Shown: positions 32,784-41,507 of the stretch, in pieces | Numbering within the stretch: position 1 is the first letter of the stretch | Layout: every line of letters starts with the position of its first letter | Source of the DNA: Microbacterium sp. Clip185 | GTDB taxonomy: Bacteria > Actinomycetota > Actinomycetes > Actinomycetales > Microbacteriaceae | Assembly: GCF_028743715.1 (NCBI RefSeq) | Contig: NZ_CP117996.1 | Span: 2,790,001 to 2,854,000 of the forward strand | Reading direction: 5' to 3' | DNA length: 64,000 bases | Program-made: the position numbers and the translations under genes | Notes under the pieces: generated by a model | The model's input: only the letters and a program-made list of their open reading frames with translations | Databases searched by the model: none | Told to the model about the DNA's origin: nothing

Positions 32784-32842
32784 CCTGACACGCTACGCGG
32801 GCGCCGGCGGCACCCGCATCCGCCCAGCGATGTATCCCGTTC

Positions 32843-34222
32843 TCAGCGACCGCTCGCCCGCGCGGCCGCGGCGAGGGCGGCCGCTGCCCCCTGGGCGTCG
32901 TCGGGGGCGATGAGACCCGCCGTCACGCGCACGTGGGGCGCATGCGACTCCCCCGCCACGAACGGGGCCCCCGCGGCGACCACGATGCCGGCGGCGGCGA
33001 GTTCGACCAGGGCCGCACGTTCATCGACGACGGGCACCCACAGATTGATCCCGTCCGGCGGCACGAGCGGGATCCCCTCTCGCCGCAGCGCCCCCACCAT
33101 CGCCTCCTGGCGGTCGCGGTAGGCGAGCCGGGCGCGCCTGACCGCCGCCACGGAGTCCGGCCGGGTCAGCATGTCCAGCAGCACGCTCTGCAGCAGACGC
33201 GAGGTCCACCCTGGCCCCAGCATCCGGCGTGCGATCACACGGTCCAGCACGCGAGCAGGTCCCCCCATCGCGGCGATGCGCAGGTCGGGCCCGTGGGACT
33301 TCGAGAAGCTGCGCACCTGCACGACCTGATCGGGCAGCCAGCGGGCGAGCGTCACCGCGGGCGCCATCGCGATGAGCCCCGAGTGGTCGTCCTCGACGAC
33401 GAGCACCCGCTCGCCGTCGCGCGCTGCGCGGATCGCGCCCGCGAGCTGCTGGGCGCGCATCGAGGTCATCGAGGCCCCGGTCGGGTTCTGCGCCCGCGGC
33501 TGCAGCAGCACGGCCGACGGATGCCGGGCGAGAGCCCGGGTGAGGGATGCGGGCAGCATCCCCTCGTCGTCGACCTCGACCGGCACGGCCTCGGCACCGA
33601 GAGCGTCCAGCAGGTCGAAGAAGTAGGGGTAGCCGGGGGACTCGATCGCCACGCGGTCGCCGAAGCGCACGGTCTGCTCCATCACCCTCGCGATGCCGTC
33701 CATCGCGCCGTCGACGACCGTGAGCGTCTCCACCCGCGAGGGCCAGCTCTCCCGCAGCACGTCGGCCAGCTCGGGAAGGACCGGGACATCGTGGTACCGC
33801 CCCGCTCCCGCTCGCAGGTCGACGCGCTCGAAGGCTGCGCCGAGCGGTGGCAGAAGGGCGGGGTCGGGCATACCGGATGCCAGGTCCCAGCCGGCTGGCG
33901 CCGCTCCCGACAGGCCCTTCACACGCGGCGTGAGCCACGCGCGACGAGGCGCGCGCACGAAGCTTCCCGCCCGCCCCCGCGACACGATGACGCCGGCGCG
34001 CGCGAGCGCCTGCCACGCCGCGCTGACTGTCGCAGGGCTCACTGAGAGCACCGCAGCGACCTCGCGCACGGTGGGCAGACGGTCGCCGGGCGCGAGCACG
34101 CCGTCGGTCACCAGACGTGCCAGCTCGCGGGCGATCCCTTCGGGACTGCGCTCACCGGCCGCCGCGATCCGGGCTGCGACCGGGTCTTTCGCCGAATCAG
34201 TCACGGGTGCACCATTAACCAT
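32843..34222 (-). CDS. MocR-type transcriptional regulator (GntR helix-turn-helix plus aminotransferase domain)
   Basis: A 459-residue regulator. Residues 15-85 form a GntR winged helix (LPTVREVAAVLSVSPATVS). The rest is a fold-type I aminotransferase domain with the PLP lysine in RSFSKSHGPDLR and the segments QPRAQNPTG and VVEDDHSG. MocR proteins use PLP and small amines to sense substrates. It is divergent from the pyrimidine/beta-amino-acid operon beginning at 34351, which makes that operon its likely target. The start is uncertain among nearby GTG and ATG codons (34225, 34222, 34210). Confidence 0.85.
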   Translation of the reverse strand: MVNGAPVTDSAKDPVAARIAAAGERSPEGIARELARLVTDGVLAPGDRLPTVREVAAVLSVSPATVSAAWQALARAGVIVSRGRAGSFVRAPRRAWLTPRVKGLSGAAPAGWDLASGMPDPALLPPLGAAFERVDLRAGAGRYHDVPVLPELADVLRESWPSRVETLTVVDGAMDGIARVMEQTVRFGDRVAIESPGYPYFFDLLDALGAEAVPVEVDDEGMLPASLTRALARHPSAVLLQPRAQNPTGASMTSMRAQQLAGAIRAARDGERVLVVEDDHSGLIAMAPAVTLARWLPDQVVQVRSFSKSHGPDLRIAAMGGPARVLDRVIARRMLGPGWTSRLLQSVLLDMLTRPDSVAAVRRARLAYRDRQEAMVGALRREGIPLVPPDGINLWVPVVDERAALVELAAAGIVVAAGAPFVAGESHAPHVRVTAGLIAPDDAQGAAAALAAAARASGR

Positions 34223-34225
34223 CAC

Positions 34226-34347
34226 GTCACAGGCTGAAACCGAAGAGAAATGTTCAGTCAGAAAGATAACAGAACGGGGATGACCCGCCGGACCCGCTCC
34301 GGTCCCCGTCGCTGCCAGGGTCCTCCACGAGAAACGACCGGGAGGCG
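34226..34347. promoter_or_regulatory. Control region between the MocR regulator and the catabolic operon
   Basis: An AT-richer patch (34240-34275, including AAATGTTCAGTCAGAAAGA and GATAACAG) lies between the divergent genes, the expected site for MocR binding and both promoters. No -35/-10 pair is convincing. Beyond it, complementary segments ACGGGG and CCCCGT enclose a smaller CCGGA/TCCGG hairpin in the presumed operon leader. Confidence 0.4.
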
Positions 34348-34350
34348 ATG

Positions 34351-35199
34351 ATGACGACGGTACGCGCAGCGATCACGCAGACGACGTGGACGGGCGACAA
34401 GGCGTCCATGCTCGACAAGCACGAACAGTTCGCTCGGGATGCGGCAGCCGCCGGCGCCCAGGTGATCTGCTTCCAGGAGCTGTTCTACGGCCCCTACTTC
34501 GGGATCACCCAGGACAAGAAGTACTACCGCTACGCGGAACCCGTGGACGGGCCTATCGTGCAGCGGTTCGCGGCCCTCGCGAAGGAACTGTCGCTCGTGA
34601 TGGTGCTCCCGATCTACGAGGAGCAGCAGACCGGCGTCTACTACAACACCGCCGTCGTGGTGGATGCGGACGGCTCGATCGCGGGCGTCTACCGCAAGAA
34701 CCACATCCCGCATGTCGAGAAGTTCTGGGAGAAGTTCTACTTCCGTCCCGGAAACCTCGGCTACCCCGTCTTCGACACCGCCGTCGGCAAGGTCGGCGTC
34801 ATCATCTGCTACGACCGGCACTTCCCCGAGGCGTGGCGCGAACTCGGCCTCAACGGCGCCCACCTCGCCTTCAACCCCAACGCGACCAAGCCCGGCCTGT
34901 CGAACCGCCTGTGGGAGGTCGAGCAGCCGGCTGCGGCCGTCGCGAACGGCTACTTCGTGCTCGCGCCGAACCGCGTGGGCCGCGAGGACAACGAGTACGG
35001 CGACGACGCCGTCACCTTCTACGGCAAGAGCCAGATCGTCGACCCGCGCGGCAACTACGTGGGCGAGCTCGGCTCGGGCGAGCAAGAGGAGATCCTCATC
35101 CGCGATCTCGACATGGACCTCGTGCAGGAGATGCGCGACGACTGGCAGTTCTTCCGCGACCGCCGGCCCGACACCTACGACGAGATCACGGCCCCCTGA
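34351..35199 (+). CDS. Nitrilase-family amidohydrolase, probable beta-ureidopropionase
   Basis: A 282-residue carbon-nitrogen hydrolase with the catalytic Glu in CFQELFYGPYF, Lys in YRKNHIPHV and Cys in VIICYDRHFPEAWR. The family includes N-carbamoyl-beta-alanine amidohydrolase (third step of reductive pyrimidine breakdown) and N-carbamoyl-D-amino-acid hydrolase. Because a dihydropyrimidinase gene follows by 14 bases, the first is favoured. The second of two tandem ATGs is chosen: GGAGG is five bases before it and only two before the first. Confidence 0.85.
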   Translation: MTTVRAAITQTTWTGDKASMLDKHEQFARDAAAAGAQVICFQELFYGPYFGITQDKKYYRYAEPVDGPIVQRFAALAKELSLVMVLPIYEEQQTGVYYNTAVVVDADGSIAGVYRKNHIPHVEKFWEKFYFRPGNLGYPVFDTAVGKVGVIICYDRHFPEAWRELGLNGAHLAFNPNATKPGLSNRLWEVEQPAAAVANGYFVLAPNRVGREDNEYGDDAVTFYGKSQIVDPRGNYVGELGSGEQEEILIRDLDMDLVQEMRDDWQFFRDRRPDTYDEITAP

Positions 35200-35213
35200 G
35201 AGGCGGAGCGATC

Positions 35214-36650
35214 ATGACCACCACACTCATCACGGGCGGCACCGTCGTCTCCGCCACCGGCCGCGTGACGGCCGACGTCCTCGTTGACGGCGAGCGGATC
35301 GTCGCGGTGCTCGCGCCCGGCTCTCAGCTGCTGGGCAGCGACCTGACCGCATCCGTGGACACCGTCATCGACGCCACCGGGAAGTACGTGATCCCCGGGG
35401 GCATCGACGCACACACGCACATGCAGCTGCCGTTCGGCGGTACGAGCGCGTCCGACACCTTCGAGACGGGCACGCGCGCTGCGGCCTGGGGCGGTACGAC
35501 CACGATCGTGGACTTCGCGGTGCAGCGAACCGGCGAGCGCGTGCAGGACGGCCTCGCACACTGGCACGAACTCGCCGCCGGAAACTGCGCCATCGACTAC
35601 GGGTTCCACCAGATCGTCGGCGGCGTGGACGCGGATGCACTGGCGGCCCTTCCGGGCCTCATCGACGAGGGCATCACGAGCTTCAAGATGTTCATGGCAT
35701 ACCCCGGCGTCTTCTACGCGGACGACGCGCAGATCCTGCGAGCCATGCAGGTCGCCGCCGACACGGGTCTGCTCACGATGATGCACGCCGAGAACGGGCC
35801 CGTGATCGATGTGCTCGCCGAGCAGCTGGTCGAGGCGGGCAAGACCGACCCGTACTTCCACGGCATCGCTCGGGCGTGGCAGGCCGAGGAGGAGGCGACC
35901 CACCGCGCGATCATGCTCGCGAACCTCACCGGTGCTCCGCTGTACGTCGTACACGTGAGCGCCAAGCAGGCCGTCGAGCAGCTCGCCACCGCGCGCGACA
36001 AGGGACAGAACGTCTTCGGCGAGACGTGCCCGCAGTACCTGTATCTCTCTCTGGAGGAGCAGCTGGGGGCCTCGAGCGAGCAGTGGGGGGCGTTCGAGGG
36101 CGCCAAGTGGGTCTGCTCCACGCCGCTGCGCTCGCGGGCGGAGGGCCACCAGGACCACATGTGGCAGGCGCTGCGCACGAACGACCTGCAGATGGTGTCC
36201 ACCGACCACTGTCCCTTCTGCATGAAGGGACAGAAGGAGCTCGGACTCGGCGACTTCCGCGCGATCCCCAACGGGATCGGCTCCGTCGAGCACCGCATGG
36301 ATCTCATGTACCAGGGCGTCGTGACGGGCGAGATCACGCTCGAGCGCTGGGTGGAGCTGACGAGCACGACCCCGGCCCGCATGTTCGGCATGTACGGGCA
36401 GAAGGGCGTCATCGCACCCGGGGCGGATGCGGACATCGTGATCTACGACCCGAACGGTCACACCTCGATCGGTGTCGACAAGACCCACCACATGAACATG
36501 GACCACTCGGCGTGGGAGGGCTTCGAGATCGACGGGCACGTCGACACGGTCATCGCGCGCGGAAAAGTCGTCGTCGACGCCGGCCAGTACCTCGGCCGGG
36601 CCGGCGACGGACGGTTCGTCAAGCGCGGCCTGAGCCAGTACCTCATCTGA
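35214..36650 (+). CDS. hydA: Dihydropyrimidinase / hydantoinase
   Basis: A 478-residue cyclic amidohydrolase that opens 5,6-dihydropyrimidine or hydantoin rings. The metal-binding HTH is at residues 67-69, the likely carboxylated lysine is in TSFKMFMAYPG near residue 160, further metal ligands are in MMHAENG and VVHVSAKQA, and the aspartate is in STDHCPF. The length and the EHRMDLMYQGVV segment fit the dihydropyrimidinase branch. It is followed by a repeat-bearing gap and the LLM oxidoreductase gene. Confidence 0.92.
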   Translation: MTTTLITGGTVVSATGRVTADVLVDGERIVAVLAPGSQLLGSDLTASVDTVIDATGKYVIPGGIDAHTHMQLPFGGTSASDTFETGTRAAAWGGTTTIVDFAVQRTGERVQDGLAHWHELAAGNCAIDYGFHQIVGGVDADALAALPGLIDEGITSFKMFMAYPGVFYADDAQILRAMQVAADTGLLTMMHAENGPVIDVLAEQLVEAGKTDPYFHGIARAWQAEEEATHRAIMLANLTGAPLYVVHVSAKQAVEQLATARDKGQNVFGETCPQYLYLSLEEQLGASSEQWGAFEGAKWVCSTPLRSRAEGHQDHMWQALRTNDLQMVSTDHCPFCMKGQKELGLGDFRAIPNGIGSVEHRMDLMYQGVVTGEITLERWVELTSTTPARMFGMYGQKGVIAPGADADIVIYDPNGHTSIGVDKTHHMNMDHSAWEGFEIDGHVDTVIARGKVVVDAGQYLGRAGDGRFVKRGLSQYLI

Positions 36651-36661
36651 TGACACGTTCT

Positions 36662-36727
36662 CGTTTCGACTCGCTGCGCTCGCTCAACGACCGGGGGCGC
36701 AGCTCGCTGCGCTCGCTCAACGACCGG
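36662..36727 (+). repeat. Dispersed-type repeat, two partial copies between hydA and the LLM gene
   Basis: A 25-base sequence beginning CTCGCTGCGCTCGCTC and ending AACGACCGG occurs at 36670-36694 and again, identically, at 36703-36727, a 33-base period. The first copy is preceded by CGTTTCGA. Elements of this type (a self-complementary GAGCGAGCGCAGCGAG core) are, from memory, frequent in intergenic DNA of Microbacteriaceae and other actinobacteria. They break the otherwise tight operon spacing here. Confidence 0.8.
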
Positions 36728-36739
36728 AAGGTGTGACCC

Positions 36740-37756
36740 ATGGACTTCGGCGTCGTCCTGCAGACCAACCCGCCCGCATCCCGCACCGTCCAGTTGTCGC
36801 AGCTGGCGGAGGCGCACGGCTTCAGCCACGTCTGGACCTTCGACTCGCACCTGCTGTGGGAAGAGCCCTACGTCGTGCACTCCGCCATCCTGAACGCGAC
36901 CAAGCGCATCACGGTCGGCCCCTTCGTGACGAATCCCGCCACCCGCGACTGGACCGTGACCGCATCCGTGTTCGCAACCCTCAACGAGATGTACGGCAAC
37001 CGCACGATCTGCGGGATCGGACGCGGGGACTCCGCCGTGCGGGTCACGAACGGCAAGCCGGTGTCGATGTCCGAGCTGCGCGAATCGATCCACGTCATCC
37101 GCGAGCTCGCCAACTCGCGCCCGGTCGAATACAAGGGCGCGACGCTGCAGTTCCCCTGGAGCCGCGGCTCCGAGCTCGACGTGTGGGTCGCCGCCTACGG
37201 ACCGCTCGCGCTGAAGCTGACCGGGGAGGTCGGCGACGGCTTCATCCTGCAGCTGGCCGACCTCGACATCGCCCGTTGGATGATCAAGGTCGTCAAGGAT
37301 GCGGCCGCTGCCGCGGGGCGCGACCCTGACAGCATCGCGTTCTGCGTCGCCGCCCCGATGTACATCGGCGAAGACCGGGAGCACATGCGCGATCAGTGCC
37401 GGTGGTTCGGCGGCATGGTCGGCAACCACGTGGCCGACATCGTCGCCAAGTACGGCACGTCGGGCGAGGTGCCGCAGGCGCTCACCGACTACATCGCCGG
37501 ACGCACCGGCTACGACTACAACAGCCACGGCAAGGCGGCCAACAATCACGTCGACTTCGTGCCGGACGAGATCATCGACCGGTTCTGCCTGCTCGGCACC
37601 GCCGAGGAGCACATCGCCAAGCTCGAGGCGCTGCGCGAGATCGGGGTCACCCAGTTCGCGGGCTACCTGCAGCACGACAACAAGGAGGAGACGATGCGCG
37701 TGTACGGCGAGCGCGTCATCCCCGCCCTGACCGAGCACATCACGGCGAAGCGATGA
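36740..37756 (+). CDS. LLM-class (F420/flavin-dependent) oxidoreductase, pyrimidine-cluster type
   Basis: A 338-residue luciferase-like TIM-barrel oxidoreductase. The start MDFGVVLQTNPP, the TFDSHLLWEEPYV segment, ICGIGRGDSAVR near residue 100 and the family C-terminus fit the F420-linked group called TIGR03842 (a name given from memory). Members tend to lie beside dihydropyrimidinase genes. Its reaction is not established; the position suggests reduction or oxidation of the pyrimidine or hydantoin ring. AAGG precedes the ATG, and the stop overlaps the next gene (ATGA). Confidence 0.8.
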   Translation: MDFGVVLQTNPPASRTVQLSQLAEAHGFSHVWTFDSHLLWEEPYVVHSAILNATKRITVGPFVTNPATRDWTVTASVFATLNEMYGNRTICGIGRGDSAVRVTNGKPVSMSELRESIHVIRELANSRPVEYKGATLQFPWSRGSELDVWVAAYGPLALKLTGEVGDGFILQLADLDIARWMIKVVKDAAAAAGRDPDSIAFCVAAPMYIGEDREHMRDQCRWFGGMVGNHVADIVAKYGTSGEVPQALTDYIAGRTGYDYNSHGKAANNHVDFVPDEIIDRFCLLGTAEEHIAKLEALREIGVTQFAGYLQHDNKEETMRVYGERVIPALTEHITAKR

Positions 37757-38646
37757 TCACGCGCCGCGCGGCCGCCGCGATCTGGGGTGTGGTGGGCGTC
37801 GCGGCCGTCATCGCCCTGTGGGAGCTCTACAAGTTCCTGGGCCCGACCGACGGAGTGACGATCGGCGGCGACGGATCGACCGGCAGCGGGGTGATGATCC
37901 TGCCGCGCACCCACGACCGCGCGATGCCCCACGTATGGGAGATGGTCGCCCGGCTGTTCGCTTCGACGAGCGGCGGCGACACGCCTCCGCTGTGGGTGTC
38001 GGTGCTCTCGGCCGCCGGCGTCACGCTCGGCATCGCGGCGGCGGGATGGGCGATCGGCGTGCTCGTCGGCGGCATCCTGGCGATCGCCATGCAGCGCTGG
38101 CGACTGGTGGAGTGGGGGCTGCTGCCCTGGATCGTCGTCAGCCAGACGGTGCCGCTCATCGCCTTCGCGCCGGTCGTGAACGCGCTCGGCGGACAGCTGG
38201 CGCGCGAGGGGATTCCCTGGCCGCAGTGGCTGTCGGTCGCGGTCATCGCCTCCTACCTCGCCTTCTTCCCCGTCGCGATCGGCATGCTCCGGGGGCTGCA
38301 GGCGCCCGACCGCATCCACATCGACCTCCTGCGCACGTACGCCGCGGGCTACGGCACGACGCTCTGGCGCCTGCGATTGCCCGCGGCGGTTCCCTACCTG
38401 CTGCCCGCGTTGCGGCTCGCCGCAGCAGCCGCCGTCGTGGGCGCCGTGGTCGCAGAGGTGTCGATCGGCATGCGCGGCGGGATCGGGCGCATGCTCATCC
38501 AACTCGCGGGCCAGGCATCGTCCGACCCTGCAGCCCCCTGGGGCCCCACGTTCGGCACGATCGCGCTCGGGCTCGTCGCCGCCGCATCCGTCGCTCTCGT
38601 GGGAGCAGGTCTGAAGAACTACCGCAGAGGCGAGGAGATCGCATGA
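37753..38646 (+). CDS. ABC importer permease (SsuC/ThiX type), first
   Basis: A 297-residue inner-membrane protein of the binding-protein-dependent transport family with about six helices. The conserved coupling motif near residue 215 reads TYAAGYGTTLWRLRLPAAVPYL. A polar loop of about 45 residues after the first helix (GGDGSTGSG and onwards) is longer than usual. It overlaps the preceding and following genes by four bases each. It probably pairs with the second permease (39440-40222) as a heterodimer. Confidence 0.88.
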   Translation: MITRRAAAAIWGVVGVAAVIALWELYKFLGPTDGVTIGGDGSTGSGVMILPRTHDRAMPHVWEMVARLFASTSGGDTPPLWVSVLSAAGVTLGIAAAGWAIGVLVGGILAIAMQRWRLVEWGLLPWIVVSQTVPLIAFAPVVNALGGQLAREGIPWPQWLSVAVIASYLAFFPVAIGMLRGLQAPDRIHIDLLRTYAAGYGTTLWRLRLPAAVPYLLPALRLAAAAAVVGAVVAEVSIGMRGGIGRMLIQLAGQASSDPAAPWGPTFGTIALGLVAAASVALVGAGLKNYRRGEEIA

Positions 38647-39443
38647 GCACCGCGTCCGTACCGGCCGTCCGCGCCCGAGGCGTGGGGAAGGTCTTCCCGA
38701 CCCGCAGCGGCGACGTCGTCGCCCTCACGGATGTGGATCTCGACGTCGCGCCGGGCGAGTTCGTCTCCTTGATCGGTCCCTCCGGATGCGGCAAGTCGAC
38801 GCTGCTGCGCCTGATCGCGGATCTCGACGGTGCGACGACGGGTGCGCTCGAGATCTTCGGCAAGCCGGCCGTCACCGCTCGGCTCGACCAGGACTACGGC
38901 ATGGCGTTCCAGCAGGCGGGCCTGCTCCCCTGGCGCACGATCGCCGAGAACATCGCCCTTCCCCTTCAGATCCAGAAGACCGCGAAGCCGCAACGCGCGG
39001 CGCGGGTCGCCGAGCTCGCCGAGCTCGTCGGCCTCAGCGATTTCATGCAGCGCTACCCCGACCAGCTCTCGGGCGGCATGCAGCAGCGCGTCGCGATCGC
39101 CCGTTCTCTCGCGACCCGGCCGAAGCTGCTGCTGATGGACGAGCCCTTCGGGGCGCTGGACGAGATGACCCGCGAGAGGCTGCAGAGCGAGCTGACCCGC
39201 ATCGCCGCCGAGACCGGGGCCGCCGTCGTCTTCGTGACGCACTCGATCCCGGAGGCGGTGTTCCTGTCGGATCGCGTCGTCGTGATGAGTCCGCGCCCCG
39301 GCCGCATCACGAGCATCATCCCGACACTGTTCGATCGGGAGCGCGATGAGGCGTTGCGGGAGTCTCCCGCCTACTTCCAGAAGGTCACCGAGGTTCGCGA
39401 AGCCCTGCACGGAACGCCCGCGACGAGGGCGAACGAGCGATGA
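38643..39443 (+). CDS. ABC importer ATP-binding protein (SsuB/TauB type)
   Basis: A 266-residue ATPase with Walker A GPSGCGKST near residue 45, Q-loop MAFQQAGLLPW, signature LSGGMQQR near 140, Walker B LLLMDEPFGALD and H-loop VTHSIPEA. The SGGMQQRVAIARSL and EPFGALDEMTR segments place it with nitrate/sulfonate/taurine and pyrimidine-precursor importers. It sits between its two permeases with four-base overlaps on both sides, so the trio is made in fixed proportion. Confidence 0.92.
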   Translation: MSTASVPAVRARGVGKVFPTRSGDVVALTDVDLDVAPGEFVSLIGPSGCGKSTLLRLIADLDGATTGALEIFGKPAVTARLDQDYGMAFQQAGLLPWRTIAENIALPLQIQKTAKPQRAARVAELAELVGLSDFMQRYPDQLSGGMQQRVAIARSLATRPKLLLMDEPFGALDEMTRERLQSELTRIAAETGAAVVFVTHSIPEAVFLSDRVVVMSPRPGRITSIIPTLFDRERDEALRESPAYFQKVTEVREALHGTPATRANER

Positions 39444-40222
39444 GCGCCGCCGGAGTCGAACGTCGGCTGCCGTCGTGGCTGCGCATCGTCGCGCCGGCCG
39501 GTGTCGCGCTGCTCGCGCTGGTGGTGTGGGTGCTCATCGTCGATGTGGCCGACGCCGCGCCGCGCATGCTTCCGAGCCCGTTCGCGATCCTCGAGGAGTT
39601 CTTCGCGCGCTTCTCGATCATCGCCCCCGACATGGCGATCACCGCGACCAATGCGCTCGTGGGCCTCGTCGCAGGAACCGCGCTGGCGATCCTCCTGGCG
39701 GCACTTGCCGCGTCGGCCCGGCCGATCGACGGCATGCTCGCCCCTCTCGTAGCGGCGCTCGCCGTCATCCCGATCGTCGCGCTGACTCCCATCCTGAACA
39801 CGATGTTCGGCGCCTCGAGCCAGTTCGGCCGGCAAGCCGTCGCCGCCATCGCGGCGTTCGTCCCCGTCTTCGTCAACGTGCTGCGGGGCCTGCGCCAGAC
39901 GCGTCCTGTGCAGCGCGACCTGCTGCGGGCATCCGCCGCGACCCGATCGCAGACCTTCCGGTTCCTCACCCTGCCCACCGCGCTTCCCTACCTGATGTCA
40001 GGGATCCGCATCGCCGCATCCCTCGCGGTCATCTCCGCCCTCGTGGCCGAGTACTTCGGCGGGCCCGCCGACGGCATCGGCACAGCCATCGCCAGTTACG
40101 CGAAGTCGGGCCGCGCCGCACTCGCGTGGGCGTTCGTTCTCGGCGGCATCCTCATCGGCCTTCTCTTCTTCCTCGTGACGAGCCTCCTGGAGCGGCTGTC
40201 GACGAGGCGGGCCCCGGTCTGA
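39440..40222 (+). CDS. ABC importer permease (SsuC/ThiX type), second
   Basis: A 260-residue membrane protein with about six helices. The coupling segment reads RASAATRSQTFRFLTLPTALPYL near residue 170. It lacks the long loop of the first permease, so the two are not recent duplicates. It overlaps the ATPase gene by four bases and is followed after about 50 bases by the lipoprotein gene. The basic C-terminus (ERLSTRRAPV) is cytoplasmic. Confidence 0.88.
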   Translation: MSAAGVERRLPSWLRIVAPAGVALLALVVWVLIVDVADAAPRMLPSPFAILEEFFARFSIIAPDMAITATNALVGLVAGTALAILLAALAASARPIDGMLAPLVAALAVIPIVALTPILNTMFGASSQFGRQAVAAIAAFVPVFVNVLRGLRQTRPVQRDLLRASAATRSQTFRFLTLPTALPYLMSGIRIAASLAVISALVAEYFGGPADGIGTAIASYAKSGRAALAWAFVLGGILIGLLFFLVTSLLERLSTRRAPV

Positions 40223-40274
40223 CCGGAGGCGTTCCATCGCACCACCCGGCACCACCGAACCCGAAAGGAACAGC

Positions 40275-41450
40275 ATGAGACACAGCATTCGACGCGCCCT
40301 CGTCGCCGTATCCGCCGTCGGCATCGCCTCGATGGCGCTGGCTGCCTGCGCAGGCGGGGACTCCGGCGCACCGGCCGCATCCGGAGACTCCGATTTCGAG
40401 CCGCTCACCTCCGTCAAACTGCAGCTGCAGTGGCTGCCGCAGGCGCAGTTCGCGGGCTACTACGTCGCGCTCGACAAGGGCTACTTCGAGGAGGAGGGCT
40501 TCGACGACGTCGAGATCGTGCCCTCCGGCGGCGACATCGTCCCGCAGGACGCCCTCGTCGCCGGCGACGTCGACTTCGCCGTCGCGTGGGTGCCCAAGGT
40601 CCTCGGCACCCTCGAGGCAACGGGCGCCGAGCTCACCGACATCGCGCAGGTGTTCCAGAAGTCCGGCACGCTCCAGGTCTCCTGGGCAGACAGCGGCATC
40701 ACATCGGTCGCCGACTTCGAGGGCAAGCGCATCGGCTCGTGGGGCTTCGGCAACGAGTGGGAGATCTTCGCCGCCATGGCCGCGGACGACCTCGACTCCA
40801 CCTCGGTCTCGATCACGACGCAGGACTTCAGCATGAACGCGCTGCTGGACGGCGACGTGGATGCGGCGCAGGCGATGACCTACAACGAGTGGGCTCAGGT
40901 GCTCGAAGTAGTGAACCCCGCGACGGGCAAGCTCTATCAGCCGGAGGACTTCAACGTCATCTCCTACGAGGACACCGAGGGCGCCATGCTCCAGGACGCC
41001 CTCTGGGCCGACACCGCGCGCCTGTCCGACGACCCCGCCTACGCGGACGCCGCCGTGCGGTTCCTGAAGGCCGTCACCAAGGGATGGATCTTCGCGCGCG
41101 ACAACCCCGAGGAAGCCGCATCCATCACGTACGACGCGGCGATCAACGCGGAGGCGGCCTTCCCGGTGGGCCCGGTGCACCAGCTGTGGCAGATGAACGA
41201 GGTCAACAAGCTGATCTGGACCGACGACGACTTCGGCATCGTGAACGAGGATGCGTGGAAGAAGACGGTCGCGGGCGCTCTCAAGGCGGTCAACCAGGAC
41301 GGCCTGAACCTCATCACCGAGGAGCCCTCCGACACGGCGTACAGCAATGAGTACATCGAGAAGGCGCTGCAGGAGCTCGAAGCCGAGGGAGTCGCCGTCA
41401 AGGGTGCGTACACACCCATCGACGTGACGCTCACCGAAGGCGGTAAGTAG
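40275..41450 (+). CDS. ABC importer substrate-binding lipoprotein (NMT1/THI5-like)
   Basis: A 391-residue lipoprotein: basic start, hydrophobic stretch and lipobox LAAC with the cysteine near residue 25. The domain is of the NMT1/THI5 periplasmic type, with KLQLQWLPQAQFAGYYVAL at its start and DFAVAWVPKVL and KRIGSWGFGNEWE further on. Relatives bind pyrimidine-like or sulfonate ligands. Within this operon the ligand is probably a pyrimidine, hydantoin or N-carbamoyl compound. AAAGGAA lies before the ATG. Confidence 0.9.
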   Translation: MRHSIRRALVAVSAVGIASMALAACAGGDSGAPAASGDSDFEPLTSVKLQLQWLPQAQFAGYYVALDKGYFEEEGFDDVEIVPSGGDIVPQDALVAGDVDFAVAWVPKVLGTLEATGAELTDIAQVFQKSGTLQVSWADSGITSVADFEGKRIGSWGFGNEWEIFAAMAADDLDSTSVSITTQDFSMNALLDGDVDAAQAMTYNEWAQVLEVVNPATGKLYQPEDFNVISYEDTEGAMLQDALWADTARLSDDPAYADAAVRFLKAVTKGWIFARDNPEEAASITYDAAINAEAAFPVGPVHQLWQMNEVNKLIWTDDDFGIVNEDAWKKTVAGALKAVNQDGLNLITEEPSDTAYSNEYIEKALQELEAEGVAVKGAYTPIDVTLTEGGK

Positions 41451-41455
41451 GATCC

Positions 41456-41489
41456 GCGGTGGGGGCGATGCGCGCATCGCCCCCACCGC
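41456..41489 (+). promoter_or_regulatory. Perfect 17-bp palindrome between the lipoprotein and aminotransferase genes
   Basis: The sequence is its own reverse complement for 34 bases (arms GCGGTGGGGGCGATGCG). As RNA it would form a very stable hairpin six bases after the lipoprotein stop and just before the ribosome-binding site of the aminotransferase gene. It fits an operon-internal attenuator or 3'-end protector that lets the binding protein be made in excess, as known for malE-type genes. Confidence 0.6.
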
Positions 41490-41507
41490 TCATCGAAGGA
41501 GAAGAGC

